Positions 1-10,376 of a stretch of DNA of 64,000 bases are shown in pieces. The notes beneath the pieces were generated by a model, which made no database searches, was not told the DNA's origin, and was given only the letters and a program-made list of their open reading frames with translations. This DNA is from CAJJBL01 sp964519035 (lineage in GTDB: Bacteria > Pseudomonadota > Alphaproteobacteria > Puniceispirillales > Marisalimonadaceae). The number at the start of each line of letters is the position of its first letter. Within the stretch, counting starts at the first letter, position 1. The DNA is taken from positions 32,193 through 96,192 of the forward strand of contig CAZFKZ010000003.1 in the NCBI GenBank assembly GCA_964519035.1, in the 5' to 3' direction. The position numbers and the translations under genes were made by a program.

Positions 1-847
1 GCGGCGATTTTCCAAGAACCTTAAGAATTCTACTGGAAAGGACTACACTTTCAGACAAATCTTTGCCCGCCATTTCATAATCCACGCCTAATGCAAACCA
101 TCTCATAGCCCAATCACATTTCCATTGTAGCTTACAAGCCCCTCCTAATATTGACACAGTTATCAGATCTTGAGTATCTGGATCTAAATAAGTAACTGTA
201 TAATCATCTAAATTAAAAGAGGTAATATTTACTTGTAAAACTTTACCTGTATTAGGACATATTGGTAAAAAAGGACTATATGTCTCTTGTCTTTCTTTAC
301 CAAGAGTAGGCATAATTATATTTTTTATCTTTTCATAGTTTTCTAAAATTTTTTTCAGAGCCTGATCAAATTTTCCAGTTTTATAACAGTCAGTTGCTGA
401 TATAAATTCGTAATCAAAAGAAAACTGATCTAAAAACTCTATTAACTTATTATTATTATAAGTTCCAAAACTATTATATTTATTAAATGGATCTGGAACC
501 TGCGTTAATGGTTGATCAATATACTTTGCAAGTAGATCTTTATTTGGAACATTTTCTGGTACCTTACGAAAACCATCCATATCATCAGAGAAACATACTA
601 ACTTTGTTGATCTACCAGTTAAAACATTAAAGGCATATTGTACCATATTAGTCCTAGAAACCTCTCCAAAGGTTCCAATATGAGGTAATCCTGAAGGACC
701 ATAACCAGTTTCAAATAAAACTGGGTTATCCTTAGACAGTCCAGCTGAAGAATTTAACCTAACAAGTCTATCCCTTAATGATCTAGCTTCTATAAATGGC
801 CAAGAATTAGATATTTCTGCTAATTTCTGAATTTCAATATCATTCAC
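1..847 (-). CDS. lysS: Lysyl-tRNA synthetase, class I (3' part cut by window edge)
   Basis: Charges tRNA-Lys with lysine in the cytoplasm, using the archaeal-type class I enzyme common in Alphaproteobacteria. An open minus-strand frame starts at a GTG (847) and runs off the left edge after about 282 residues. An in-frame stop lies upstream of the GTG, and no in-frame ATG is available. The Rossmann fold carries ETGYGPSGLPHIGTFGEV, with the HIGH-type motif HIGT at about residues 56-59. This context is characteristic of class I LysRS and not of class II. The KMSKS-type loop and the C-terminal anticodon-binding helices lie outside the window. The gene is downstream of groEL on the same strand, separated by a strong terminator. 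Confidence 0.9.
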   Translation of the reverse strand, partial: MNDIEIQKLAEISNSWPFIEARSLRDRLVRLNSSAGLSKDNPVLFETGYGPSGLPHIGTFGEVSRTNMVQYAFNVLTGRSTKLVCFSDDMDGFRKVPENVPNKDLLAKYIDQPLTQVPDPFNKYNSFGTYNNNKLIEFLDQFSFDYEFISATDCYKTGKFDQALKKILENYEKIKNIIMPTLGKERQETYSPFLPICPNTGKVLQVNITSFNLDDYTVTYLDPDTQDLITVSILGGACKLQWKCDWAMRWFALGVDYEMAGKDLSESVVLSSRILKVLGKSP

Positions 848-925
848 AATTTTTATCTTTATATAGAATTTATACCATTGCTAACTTAGAAATTATTAAC
901 ACGCAACTATTTAAACAATTTAATA

Positions 926-962
926 AAAAATACCCTCCTACTTGGAGTAGGAAGGTATTTTT
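926..962. terminator. Bidirectional intrinsic terminator between groEL and lysS
   Basis: Positions 926-942 pair with 946-962 around a 3-nt loop (943-945). The stem is 17 bp with a single C/A mismatch. It has a GC-rich core and an A-tract on one side and T-tract on the other, so it would work as a U-tailed terminator on both strands. It ends the minus-strand groES-groEL transcript just before lysS. Confidence 0.85.
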
Positions 963-985
963 AATATTATTTATGTGAGCAAAGC

Positions 986-2665
<1,680 letters not shown>

Positions 2666-2713
2666 TTTATCGTCCTTTCAAATTATAATTTTTTTTAAAT
2701 CTATGAGTTATAT

Positions 2714-3001
2714 TTAACCCATAATTCCCATAATATCGCTTTCTTTCATGATCAAAAGATCTTGTCCATCAAGCTTAACCTCTGTACCGGACCATTTTCC
2801 AAACAGAACAACATCACCTTGTTTAACATCCAAAGGTTGAACTTTTCCTGTTTCGTCACGAGCTCCAGAACCTGCTGCAACTATTTTTCCTTGCATTGGC
2901 TTTTCTTGAGCTGAATCTGGAATAATGATTCCACTTGCAGTTTTTTCTTCTGCTTCGAGACGTTCTACAACTACTCGATCGTGAAGTGGCCTAAACTTCA
3001 T
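2714..3001 (-). CDS. groES: Co-chaperonin GroES (Hsp10)
   Basis: Heptameric lid of the GroEL chamber. It is 95 residues, the normal family length. It starts MKFRPLHDRVVVERLEAEEKT and contains the mobile-loop segment TASGIIIPDSA at about residues 22-32, which contacts GroEL. A strong Shine-Dalgarno (AAGGAG) sits 7 bases before the ATG at 3001. It is the first gene of groES-groEL. No CIRCE element is present upstream, so heat control, if any, should come from an RpoH-type promoter or from the palindrome noted upstream. Confidence 0.97.
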   Translation of the reverse strand: MKFRPLHDRVVVERLEAEEKTASGIIIPDSAQEKPMQGKIVAAGSGARDETGKVQPLDVKQGDVVLFGKWSGTEVKLDGQDLLIMKESDIMGIMG

Positions 3002-3021
3002 GCCTTTTCTCCTTATTTAAA

Positions 3022-3095
3022 TAAAGTTAAATTTAAAGACAATAATATTGTCAACTGAACTACAAATAGTAAATCGTTTGTCATCTTTCAAGATT
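3022..3095 (-). promoter_or_regulatory. Candidate groES promoter with overlapping palindrome
   Basis: On the minus strand a TTGACA hexamer (3048-3053) is followed after 17 bases by TTTAAC, a passable sigma-70-type pair. A perfect 7-bp inverted repeat with one central base (3038-3052) overlaps the -35 element and could be an operator. Further upstream a CTTGAAAG stretch resembles an RpoH -35, but I see no convincing CCCCAT-type -10. The assignment is by eye only. Confidence 0.35.
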
Positions 3096-3152
3096 AAATA
3101 AAAAAAATTTTATAATGATTGTTTTTTTATATATTTTAACCATTTATAAATT

Positions 3153-4190
3153 ATGGAAAACAAAATTAAATCTCATGATAATCTAACCCATAATTATGTT
3201 CCTAAGTACATATCATCATGGCTCATAATTACTATAATTATGGTCATTATGATGATCATAATTGGAGGAATTACCAGGTTAACAGATTCTGGCTTATCTA
3301 TGGTCGAATGGAGACCTCTAATTGGATTTATCCCACCTATGGATGATAATGAGTGGAATAGAATTTTTGGTTTATATATGATTTCTCCAGAATATATTTT
3401 TAAGAACAATGGAATGAGCTTAACAGATTTTAAAGAAATTTATTTTTGGGAATATTTTCATAGATTGTGGGGACGGCTTATAGGGATAATATTTATAGTT
3501 CCTTTCATTTATTTTATGATTATAAGATCGATTCCTAAGTTTTTAATTAAAAGAATGATTTTTATTTTTTTTCTTGGAGGTCTTCAAGGCTTAATAGGTT
3601 GGTGGATGGTGAAATCTGGTCTGGTCAATGACCCTACAGTTTCCCAATATCGGTTAACTATTCACCTGTCTAACGCTTTTTTAATCTTATTCCTTTTAAC
3701 CTGGTCTGTTCTTGACCTACAAGAAGGATCAGTAAAAATTAAATTAAACTTTAGTTTTTTCATTTTGTTACTTTTATCTATAACAATTATTGCAGGTGCT
3801 TTTGTTGCAGGTATGGATGCAGGTTTAATGTACAATGAATACCCTTTAATGGGGAATAGTTTTATCCCAGAGAATTATGGTGAATATTATCTCCTTGATC
3901 CTTTTGAAAATCCAGCTTCAGCTCAATTTCACCATCGTCATCTAGCTCTATTAACTTTAATATCTATAATTATATTTGCTTTTAAGAATTATAGAATATG
4001 TAATGACCTTAAAATGAGAAAAATTGTTTTATTAATGGGAATTATAGTAACGTTTCAATTTTTATTAGGAATTATAACTTTAATAAATATGGTTCCTGTC
4101 CATTTAGGTGCACTGCACCAGACAGGAGCAATATTATTATTTTTGTTTGTTACTGTCGGAATACACAGAAGATATTTATTAACAGAATAA
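3153..4190 (+). CDS. ctaA: Heme A synthase, COX15/CtaA family
   Basis: Inner-membrane enzyme that oxidises heme O to heme A for aa3-type cytochrome oxidase. The 345-residue length fits the COX15-type proteins of Alphaproteobacteria and mitochondria. Motif GGITRLTDSGLSMVEWRP (about 38-55) is diagnostic. Likely heme-ligand histidines are in EYFHRLWGR (about 103), in TIHLSNAF, in QFHHRHLA (about 260) and in LHQTGA near the C-terminus. About eight hydrophobic membrane segments are visible. The gene is transcribed alone, divergent from groES, and its stop abuts the aspS stop with no spacer. Confidence 0.95.
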   Translation: MENKIKSHDNLTHNYVPKYISSWLIITIIMVIMMIIIGGITRLTDSGLSMVEWRPLIGFIPPMDDNEWNRIFGLYMISPEYIFKNNGMSLTDFKEIYFWEYFHRLWGRLIGIIFIVPFIYFMIIRSIPKFLIKRMIFIFFLGGLQGLIGWWMVKSGLVNDPTVSQYRLTIHLSNAFLILFLLTWSVLDLQEGSVKIKLNFSFFILLLLSITIIAGAFVAGMDAGLMYNEYPLMGNSFIPENYGEYYLLDPFENPASAQFHHRHLALLTLISIIIFAFKNYRICNDLKMRKIVLLMGIIVTFQFLLGIITLINMVPVHLGALHQTGAILLFLFVTVGIHRRYLLTE

Positions 4191-6115
4191 TTAATTCAAT
4201 TTAATTTTATTATCTAATTTTATACCAAGTTCTTTGAGCTGAATCTCATTAATATCACTTGGAGCGTTCATCATTAAATCTTCTGCTTTACCTGTCATAG
4301 GAAATAAAATTACTTCTCTAATATTAGGCTCATCTGCTAAAAGCATTACAATTCTATCAATACCTGGGGCTATACCACCATGAGGAGGCGCGCCAAACTT
4401 AAAAGCATTTATTAAACCAGGGAATTTGTTGTCGACAACTTCAGACTTATGGCCTGCAATTTCAAAAGCTTTATACATAATTTCTGGCACATGGTTTCTT
4501 ATAGCACCTGATGATAACTCTATTCCATTACATACCAGATCATATTGATAAGCTAATATATCAAGTGGATTTTTATTATTAAGTGCATCCATTCCACCTT
4601 GAGGCATAGAAAAGGGATTGTGTGAAAATTCAATTTTACCAGTACTGTCATCTTTTTCAAACATAGGATAATCAACTATCCAGCAAAATTTAAATACATC
4701 TTCTTCAATTAAATTTTGATCTTTTGCTATCTTAACTCTAGCTTTACCTGCTAAATTTGCAGCCTCTGTATCATTTGAGCATGCAAAAAATAATGCATCG
4801 CCATCTTTTAAATTAAATAATTTTTTCATATTCATAGAGTCATCTATTCCAAGAGCATTAGCAATAGGACCTTTTGCTGTATTTTCATTGTAAATAATAT
4901 ATCCCATGCCCGGAGCTCCCTCAGATTGAGCCCAGCTATTCATTCTGTCTGCCACAGATCGAGATCCACATCCTGGTCCAGGAATTGCTCTAACTACCGA
5001 ACCTTTATCTATAGATTTTGCAAATATACTAAATCCTGATCCTTTAAATACACCTGTGACATCTTTAATTTCTATTTCGAACCTTAAATCTGGTTTATCA
5101 TTCCCATATTTTAACATTGAATCTCTATATGTAATCTTAGGAAATAATTTATCGATTTTTTTAGTCGAAAATTTTTCGAAAACTTCTCTAATAACTGGAT
5201 CAACTGCTTCAAAAACATCTTCTTGCTCAACATATGACATCTCTAAATCTAATTGATAAAATTCTCCTGGAGACCTATCGGCTCTACTATCTTCATCTCT
5301 AAAACAAGGTGCAATCTGAAAATATTTATCAAAACCAGAAACCATAATAAGTTGTTTGAATTGTTGAGGAGCTTGAGGCAAGGCATAGAATTTACCTTTA
5401 TTTAATCTAGAAGGCACTAAAAAATCCCTTGCTCCTTCTGGGCTAGAAGCAGTTAGGATAGGTGTTTGAAATTCAACGAACCCTAATTCTAACATTTTAT
5501 TTCTAATAGTCTGTATAACGTTCGATCTTAAGATTATATTTGCATGAGGTCTATTTCTTCTTAAATCAAGGTATCTAAATTTCAATCTAGTTTCTTCACC
5601 ATAATCTTCATCAGAATTGACTTGCAATGGTAATGTTTCTGCTTTTGATAGAATATCCAAACCAGATAAGTTAACTTCTATATCACCCGTTGGTAAATTT
5701 TTGTTTTTTGTTTCAATTGACCTCTCAATTACTGTTCCAGTTATTGTTATTACACTTTCAAGAGATATGTTCTCAATAGTTTTAAAATTTTCGTTAGTTG
5801 AATCTACTACTACTTGAGTTAAACCAAAATGATCTCTTAAATCTATAAATATTAACTGTCCATGATCACGTTTTCTATGAACCCATCCAGATAATCTAAC
5901 AACCTCATTTACATCTTGATGANNNNNNNNNNNNNNNNNNNNNNNNNNNNNNNNNNNNNNNNNNNNNNNNNNNNNNNNNNNNNNNNNNNNNNNNNNNNNN
6001 NNNNNNNNNNNNNNNNNNNNNNACGTTTTCTATGAACCCATCCAGATAATCTAACAACCTCATTTACATCTTGATGATTAAGTTCATGACACTTATGCGT
6101 TCTGTATTTATGCAT
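4191..6115 (-). CDS. aspS: Aspartyl-tRNA synthetase (interrupted by an artificial N gap)
   Basis: Class II synthetase that charges tRNA-Asp. The C-terminal 489 residues read openly from 5660 down to 4191, and the N-terminus (MHKYRTHKCHEL) starts at 6115. The 100-N run at 5923-6022 is flanked by identical 55-bp copies. Removing one copy plus the Ns (155 bp) leaves 1770 bp in one frame, that is 589 residues, the normal bacterial AspRS length. The joined sequence reads GWVHRKRDHGQLIFIDLRD, the conserved OB-fold anticodon-binding region. Class II motifs FRDEDSRADRSPGEF and GIDRIVMLL are present, with the bacterial insertion (GAD) domain between. The gene is intact in reality. Confidence 0.93.
5868..5922. 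repeat. 55-bp duplicate at left side of the N gap
   Basis: Identical base for base to 6023-6077 on the other side of the Ns. Two contig ends that overlap but were not merged would give exactly this pattern. It lies inside aspS codons for the OB-fold domain, where a real duplication is not expected. Confidence 0.92.
5923..6022. other. 100-base run of N (scaffold gap)
   Basis: Exactly 100 unknown bases, the conventional placeholder for a gap of unknown size. The flanking 55-bp identity and the restored reading frame indicate a negative-size gap: no sequence is missing here. Confidence 0.95.
6023..6077. repeat. 55-bp duplicate at right side of the N gap
   Basis: Second copy of the segment at 5868-5922. 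Collapsing the two copies restores aspS. Confidence 0.92.
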
Positions 6116-6135
6116 TTTATAATTTCCTATGATCT

Positions 6136-6333
6136 TTAATTTGATGAGTTTTTGAAAATTGCTCTGTTCTTAATCTCTTTTAAAACATGTCTAACTTGTT
6201 TGTTATCTATTTGAGACCACATGGCAATTTCATGACCTGTTCGTAAACAGCCAATACAAAAACCAGTCTCAATATCCAATTTGCACAAACCAATACAAGG
6301 ACTCATTTTATTTATATATTTTTTTTTAGTCAC
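6136..6333 (-). CDS. DUF1289 family small cysteine-rich protein
   Basis: A 65-residue protein with four conserved cysteines in the pattern PC-x3-C-x7-C-x2-C (SPCIGLCKLD ... GFCIGCLRT). A tryptophan follows in IAMWSQ. This is the YdhL/DUF1289 signature, a predicted small metal-binding protein of unknown role. It lies 20 bp upstream of aspS and 13 bp downstream of the PfpI-like gene on the same strand, so it is probably co-transcribed. A start at the internal Met (MSPCIGL, about residue 10) is also possible. Confidence 0.85.
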   Translation of the reverse strand: MTKKKYINKMSPCIGLCKLDIETGFCIGCLRTGHEIAMWSQIDNKQVRHVLKEIKNRAIFKNSSN

Positions 6334-6346
6334 AATAATTCCATGA

Positions 6347-6904
6347 TTATTTTTTAGTTTCTAAAATTGCTTGAGCTAACATGTCTAAAAGTATTGATAT
6401 CCCTGCCTCACCACTTGTTGCTGTGATCAAGTTTTTATCTCTGACAGTCGCATCATCTATAATTTCTGCACCTGCTGCTATTAAAAGAGCACTATCAGCG
6501 TCTGATGCTGCAATCTTTCTTTCCTTCGCAGCATCAATGGTAGTTAATAGCATTGTAGAGACACCAGCTAGAGCTACAGGTTCATCTTCTCTTAAGAACG
6601 CTCTTAATATTCTTCTTGCATGAAGATCGTTACTTAATGTATCGATCTGATGAGATCCTCCAGGCACAATTAAAGCGTCATAGTCAATTGCGAGAGTTTC
6701 TGACAGGGACTGATCAACTGGATAAGATAAACCCCAATCGTTTGAAGCCCAGCCATTTGTAGTTCCACTATCTCTAGAAATAATAGTGTACGTAGCTTTA
6801 GCTGCTAACAATGTTTTTTGGATAATTAAAAATTGTTCTTCATTAAAACCACTCGCAACCATGATGGCAATTTTTTTTCCCTTAAAGGCTGATGCGTTAG
6901 ACAA
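6347..6904 (-). CDS. DJ-1/PfpI-like protein without catalytic cysteine
   Basis: A 185-residue protein with a class I glutamine-amidotransferase-like fold: KIAIMVASGFNEEQF at the N-terminus (the conserved acidic residue of the family) and the strand-turn ALIVPGGSH near 77-85. The nucleophile elbow, normally A-x-C-H-G, reads LAGVSTM at about 112-118. The whole protein contains no cysteine at all, so protease, amidase or glyoxalase chemistry of the Cys type is unlikely. The closest layout I know is the C-terminal domain of large-subunit catalases, which also lacks the cysteine. The start is TTG (6904), chosen because AGGAG lies just upstream. Function unknown. Confidence 0.75.
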   Translation of the reverse strand: MSNASAFKGKKIAIMVASGFNEEQFLIIQKTLLAAKATYTIISRDSGTTNGWASNDWGLSYPVDQSLSETLAIDYDALIVPGGSHQIDTLSNDLHARRILRAFLREDEPVALAGVSTMLLTTIDAAKERKIAASDADSALLIAAGAEIIDDATVRDKNLITATSGEAGISILLDMLAQAILETKK

Positions 6905-6976
6905 AATTTTCTCCTAAATAATATATATTCGTTCTATAAAAGATTTAAGTTAAATTTTCAAGCAATGTAAATAAAT

Positions 6977-8650
6977 TTAGAAACTCCATTTATTAAATTT
7001 TTTGTTTGTATAGGTAATTATTAGCAATATTAATATTGGTAAAATTATCTGAAAAACCGTTGCCACACCTAAGTCTTGTCGTGAACCACTAAGAGCTAAG
7101 TTTAAAGTTTCGACTGTTAAAGTTGTTATTCTTCCAGCACCGATAAAATAAACAGGTGTGTATAGAGACAAAGAAATAATTATACCAATTGCAAAAGAGG
7201 TTAATATTGAAGAACTAATTAGAGGAATTTTAATTAAAAATAATCTTTGTAGCCTAGACTTACCTAAACTAGATGCAAGATATAAATATTGTTTATTTAT
7301 ATCTCTGAAAGCTGGGCCTAATAAAATAAAACAATAAGGTAAAACATATAAAATTTCTACCCATACAAGAGAGATTAGATAACTTTGCAAACCTATTTTA
7401 ATTAAAAAGCTTTGAAGCCCAATTAAGAAAGATATTTGTGGAATAAATAATGGAAGAAATATCAAGCCCTCGAAGTAAGATTTTTTAATATTCAAGTAAT
7501 CACATAATTCTATCCATAAAATGATAATAAAAACTGATGAAAATGAGACTAAAAATGCTATATATAAAGTCGTTAAAATCATAATTTCATTTGTTTTTAA
7601 GAAGTTGATAAGTTGAATTAAAGAATATTTATTTGGCAATATATCAGGAAAATACCAGTCCTGCCCTATTGCCCAAAAAATAGAATTTAACAAGCCTATA
7701 ATTGATAATAATATCAAAGAAACTGCTAGAAAATATAAATATTGTCCTATAATAAAATTTTTTCGTGGTAAAAATTTTATTATAAACAAAAACATGAATT
7801 GTGTTTTAAACACTATTTCTACTTTGTTCCAAATCAACATAATAATAAGTATTATTAACATTTGGACTAAAGCTAAACTAGATGCAGCAAAAATTGCATC
7901 AAATTCAAATGATTGGTATACTTGTAGTATCCTTATGGACAACGTACTAGGTGTTGTAGGAGCTAGAATTAAAGCCATATCTATTACTGAAGAAGAAAAA
8001 GCTATGACAATAAATATTACTAACTTTATTCGTTGATATATTATAGGAAATAACAACAACCACCAAGTTGAAAATGTTGAATGCTGTAAAGATCTTCCAA
8101 CTTTAAATATTTTTCTTGATGGGAACTGTTCTAAGGCAGCTATTGAGGTTAATAAAAAAAAAGGTATTTCTTTGAGTGTTAATCCTAAAATCAAAGACAA
8201 GCCATATTGATCTGGAATGAGATAAAATTCTGGAGGTCTATCAAATCCAGTTAACCAAGGTGATAAAATTCTAACTATTAAACCACTTGAAGACATCAAA
8301 AAAAGCAAACCAACGGCCATGGTTAAATGAGGCAAAGCTAGTAGAGGTGATATTAAAATCTTGAGATAGTAAAATATTTTAGTGTCATATATATAAATAA
8401 GAATTATTTGTGAAAATAGTAATGCAAATATAGTAGAGAAAACACCTGAAGAAAATGAGAGTAACGAAGATTGCATTATTCCAGGGATAGAAAATAGTTC
8501 TATAAAGAATTTAAAAGAAAAACTGTTGCCACCTAAGGTTGGGAAATATCCAAATGCAGGAAATATCACACCTAAAATACCAAAAAAAGTTGGAGATATA
8601 ATAATTAAACCAAGTAAAATTAAACAAATTTTTAAAGTTTTAGTATACAA
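6977..8650 (-). CDS. ABC transporter permease, YnjC type (double-length)
   Basis: A 557-residue inner-membrane protein with about 12 hydrophobic segments arranged as two tandem permease halves. Each half ends in an EAA-like loop (first copy near SLQHSTFSTWWLLLFP, second near LGKSRLQRLFLIKIP). Fused double permeases of this kind are typical of iron/thiamine-type ABC importers and of YnjC. It lies 12 bp downstream of the binding-protein gene, so the two form an operon. No ATPase gene follows. The only ABC ATPase in the window is at 23.3-24.1 kb. Substrate unknown. Confidence 0.82.
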   Translation of the reverse strand: MYTKTLKICLILLGLIIISPTFFGILGVIFPAFGYFPTLGGNSFSFKFFIELFSIPGIMQSSLLSFSSGVFSTIFALLFSQIILIYIYDTKIFYYLKILISPLLALPHLTMAVGLLFLMSSSGLIVRILSPWLTGFDRPPEFYLIPDQYGLSLILGLTLKEIPFFLLTSIAALEQFPSRKIFKVGRSLQHSTFSTWWLLLFPIIYQRIKLVIFIVIAFSSSVIDMALILAPTTPSTLSIRILQVYQSFEFDAIFAASSLALVQMLIILIIMLIWNKVEIVFKTQFMFLFIIKFLPRKNFIIGQYLYFLAVSLILLSIIGLLNSIFWAIGQDWYFPDILPNKYSLIQLINFLKTNEIMILTTLYIAFLVSFSSVFIIILWIELCDYLNIKKSYFEGLIFLPLFIPQISFLIGLQSFLIKIGLQSYLISLVWVEILYVLPYCFILLGPAFRDINKQYLYLASSLGKSRLQRLFLIKIPLISSSILTSFAIGIIISLSLYTPVYFIGAGRITTLTVETLNLALSGSRQDLGVATVFQIILPILILLIITYTNKKFNKWSF

Positions 8651-8662
8651 TTTCTTTATTAA

Positions 8663-9943
8663 CTATTTTCTAACACCATATTTTTTTATCCATTGATTTT
8701 CTATGATTTTTACCCATGAAGGGTGAAGTTCTGCTAATTTATTCTGAAGTTCATTATTACCCAAAGTTGCCACACCTCTTGGAAGTTTGTTAAATTTAAT
8801 TTTAAAATCTAAATTTAATTTATTTATTGATAAAACACTTGGATCACCCCAAATATTTTTATTTTGCTTTTTTAACTGAGCTTCTGGAGAAATTAAAAAA
8901 TTAATAAAGACTTTAGAAGCTTCTTTTACAGAAGAATTATATGGTATGGACAAGAAATGAACATTGGCCAAAGTTCCACCTTTGTGAATATAGCTTCTAA
9001 TAGTGTTTGGTAACTTTCCTTCAGAGATAGCATTTGAAGCATGAGCAATGTTAAACGCCATACCGATATCAATTTCTCTGTCTGCTACTAATTGTGTAAG
9101 TGCAGAATAGTTAGCAGGATAACCTTTTCCTTCTCTCCAGAGAAATGGAGTTACCTCGTCTAGCCAAGACCATAATGTATTCAATAAAATTTGATGTTTT
9201 TGTTCAATATATTTTGATTGTAAAACAGATTTATCTTGCGTTAACTCAATTAAAATTTGTTTTAAAAAGCTTGTTCCAACAAAATCTGGTGGCTGAGGAA
9301 ACGTAAAACGTCCCTTATTTTTTAAAATGTATTTTTTTAATTCTTTAGCTGATTTAGGAGGAGATGAGATATACTTTGTATCATAATAAAAGTTTAATTG
9401 TGCAACTCCCCATGGCATTTCCATTCCTCTGGTATTTATACCAAAATCATTTAATAAACCTGGGTTATTTGCAAAATTCATATTTTTAGTATTTGGTAAT
9501 TTAAATATCCAGCTATTTTCTATGAGTAATTTATTTTTCTGCATAAAAGAAAAATTTTCTCCATTGATCCAAACTAAGTCGACAGCTCCTTTGTTATTTT
9601 TACCTGCGTTTTTTTCTGACAATATTCTTGAAACAACATTCGATGTATCTGAAATTTTTACATGTTTGACTTTAATGTTATAATTTTTTTTTACTTCTTT
9701 AGAGGCCCAATCTATATAAGAGTTTATATTTTTAGCACCACCCCAAGCATGAAAGTATATAGTTTGACCAGATGCTTTTTTAAGTGTTTTTTTCCAGTCA
9801 ATATTCTGATTAAAAGCACTTTCTAATAAGTGATCTTTTTTTTCAAAAGAGTAAGCAGGAAAAACAAATATAAAAATCAGTAAAGTATATATAAACTTAA
9901 AAAAAATATGATTGAAGTTACTTATAATTTTTTTATTTTTCAT
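8663..9943 (-). CDS. ABC transporter substrate-binding protein, YnjB type
   Basis: A 426-residue periplasmic binding protein. It has a long basic-hydrophobic signal peptide (cleavage probably after PAYSF, about residue 33). The mature N-terminus contains IYFHAWGGAKNINSYIDWA, which matches my memory of the YnjB family. Other family-like stretches are VDLVWINGENF and MPWGVAQLNFYYD. YnjB is an uncharacterised member of the group that also includes thiamine- and spermidine-like binding proteins. First gene of a two-gene operon with the permease. Confidence 0.82.
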   Translation of the reverse strand: MKNKKIISNFNHIFFKFIYTLLIFIFVFPAYSFEKKDHLLESAFNQNIDWKKTLKKASGQTIYFHAWGGAKNINSYIDWASKEVKKNYNIKVKHVKISDTSNVVSRILSEKNAGKNNKGAVDLVWINGENFSFMQKNKLLIENSWIFKLPNTKNMNFANNPGLLNDFGINTRGMEMPWGVAQLNFYYDTKYISSPPKSAKELKKYILKNKGRFTFPQPPDFVGTSFLKQILIELTQDKSVLQSKYIEQKHQILLNTLWSWLDEVTPFLWREGKGYPANYSALTQLVADREIDIGMAFNIAHASNAISEGKLPNTIRSYIHKGGTLANVHFLSIPYNSSVKEASKVFINFLISPEAQLKKQNKNIWGDPSVLSINKLNLDFKIKFNKLPRGVATLGNNELQNKLAELHPSWVKIIENQWIKKYGVRK

Positions 9944-9971
9944 TTAATATTTATCCTTTTCTTTCATATAA

Positions 9972-9985
9972 GATCAAGTATGATC
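9972..9985. repeat. Small palindrome upstream of the ynjBC-like operon
   Basis: Inverted repeat GATCA-agta-TGATC, 28 bp before the binding-protein start in the divergent spacer with yggT. It could be an operator for either gene. No regulator is identified. Confidence 0.3.
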
Positions 9986-10081
9986 ATAATATATAATAGA
10001 CAAAATTTTCATTTTAACTATAGTAACACTTATAATATATTTACATTTATCACACATTATAAAAATTGAGTTAGAAAACAT

Positions 10082-10366
10082 ATGAATGCATTATTGATAT
10101 TAATGAATGAAATAATATCACTGTATCTCTATACCTTATTTGCTTACGTAGTAATGGGTCTGTTGATTCAATTTCAATTAATTAATAGTCATAATAAATT
10201 AATAAGCACGATTTTTCGTGCTCTTTTGAGTGTGCATGAGCCTCTTCTTGGCAAAATAAGAAGATATATTCCCTTCTTATCTGGAATTGATTTTTCACCT
10301 GTAATAGTAATATTATTACTAAGTTTTGTAAAAAATTTACTTAATGATTTTAGACTAGGTTTATAA
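10082..10366 (+). CDS. YggT family membrane protein
   Basis: A 94-residue protein with two hydrophobic segments separated by a basic loop. The loop carries the family pattern EPLLGKIRRYIP near residues 54-65 and is followed by SGIDFSPVIVILLL. YggT proteins are inner-membrane proteins, linked in some bacteria to osmotic tolerance or division-site complexes; the exact role here is unknown. It sits 10 bp upstream of folD on the same strand. A perfect 7-bp hairpin lies inside the gene (10205-10222). Confidence 0.88.
   Translation: MNALLILMNEIISLYLYTLFAYVVMGLLIQFQLINSHNKLISTIFRALLSVHEPLLGKIRRYIPFLSGIDFSPVIVILLLSFVKNLLNDFRLGL
10205..10222 (+). terminator. Terminator-like hairpin inside yggT
   Basis: AGCACGA pairs perfectly with TCGTGCT around a TTTT loop and is followed by CTTTTG. 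The stem is unusually stable for this AT-rich sequence. It could be an intragenic attenuator ahead of folD, or chance within the codons for STIFRALL. Confidence 0.3.
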
Positions 10367-10376
10367 AAAGTAATTA

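Noticed and set aside
5909..6115. Short frame containing unknown residues
   Set aside because: It is only the aspS N-terminus read into the N run.
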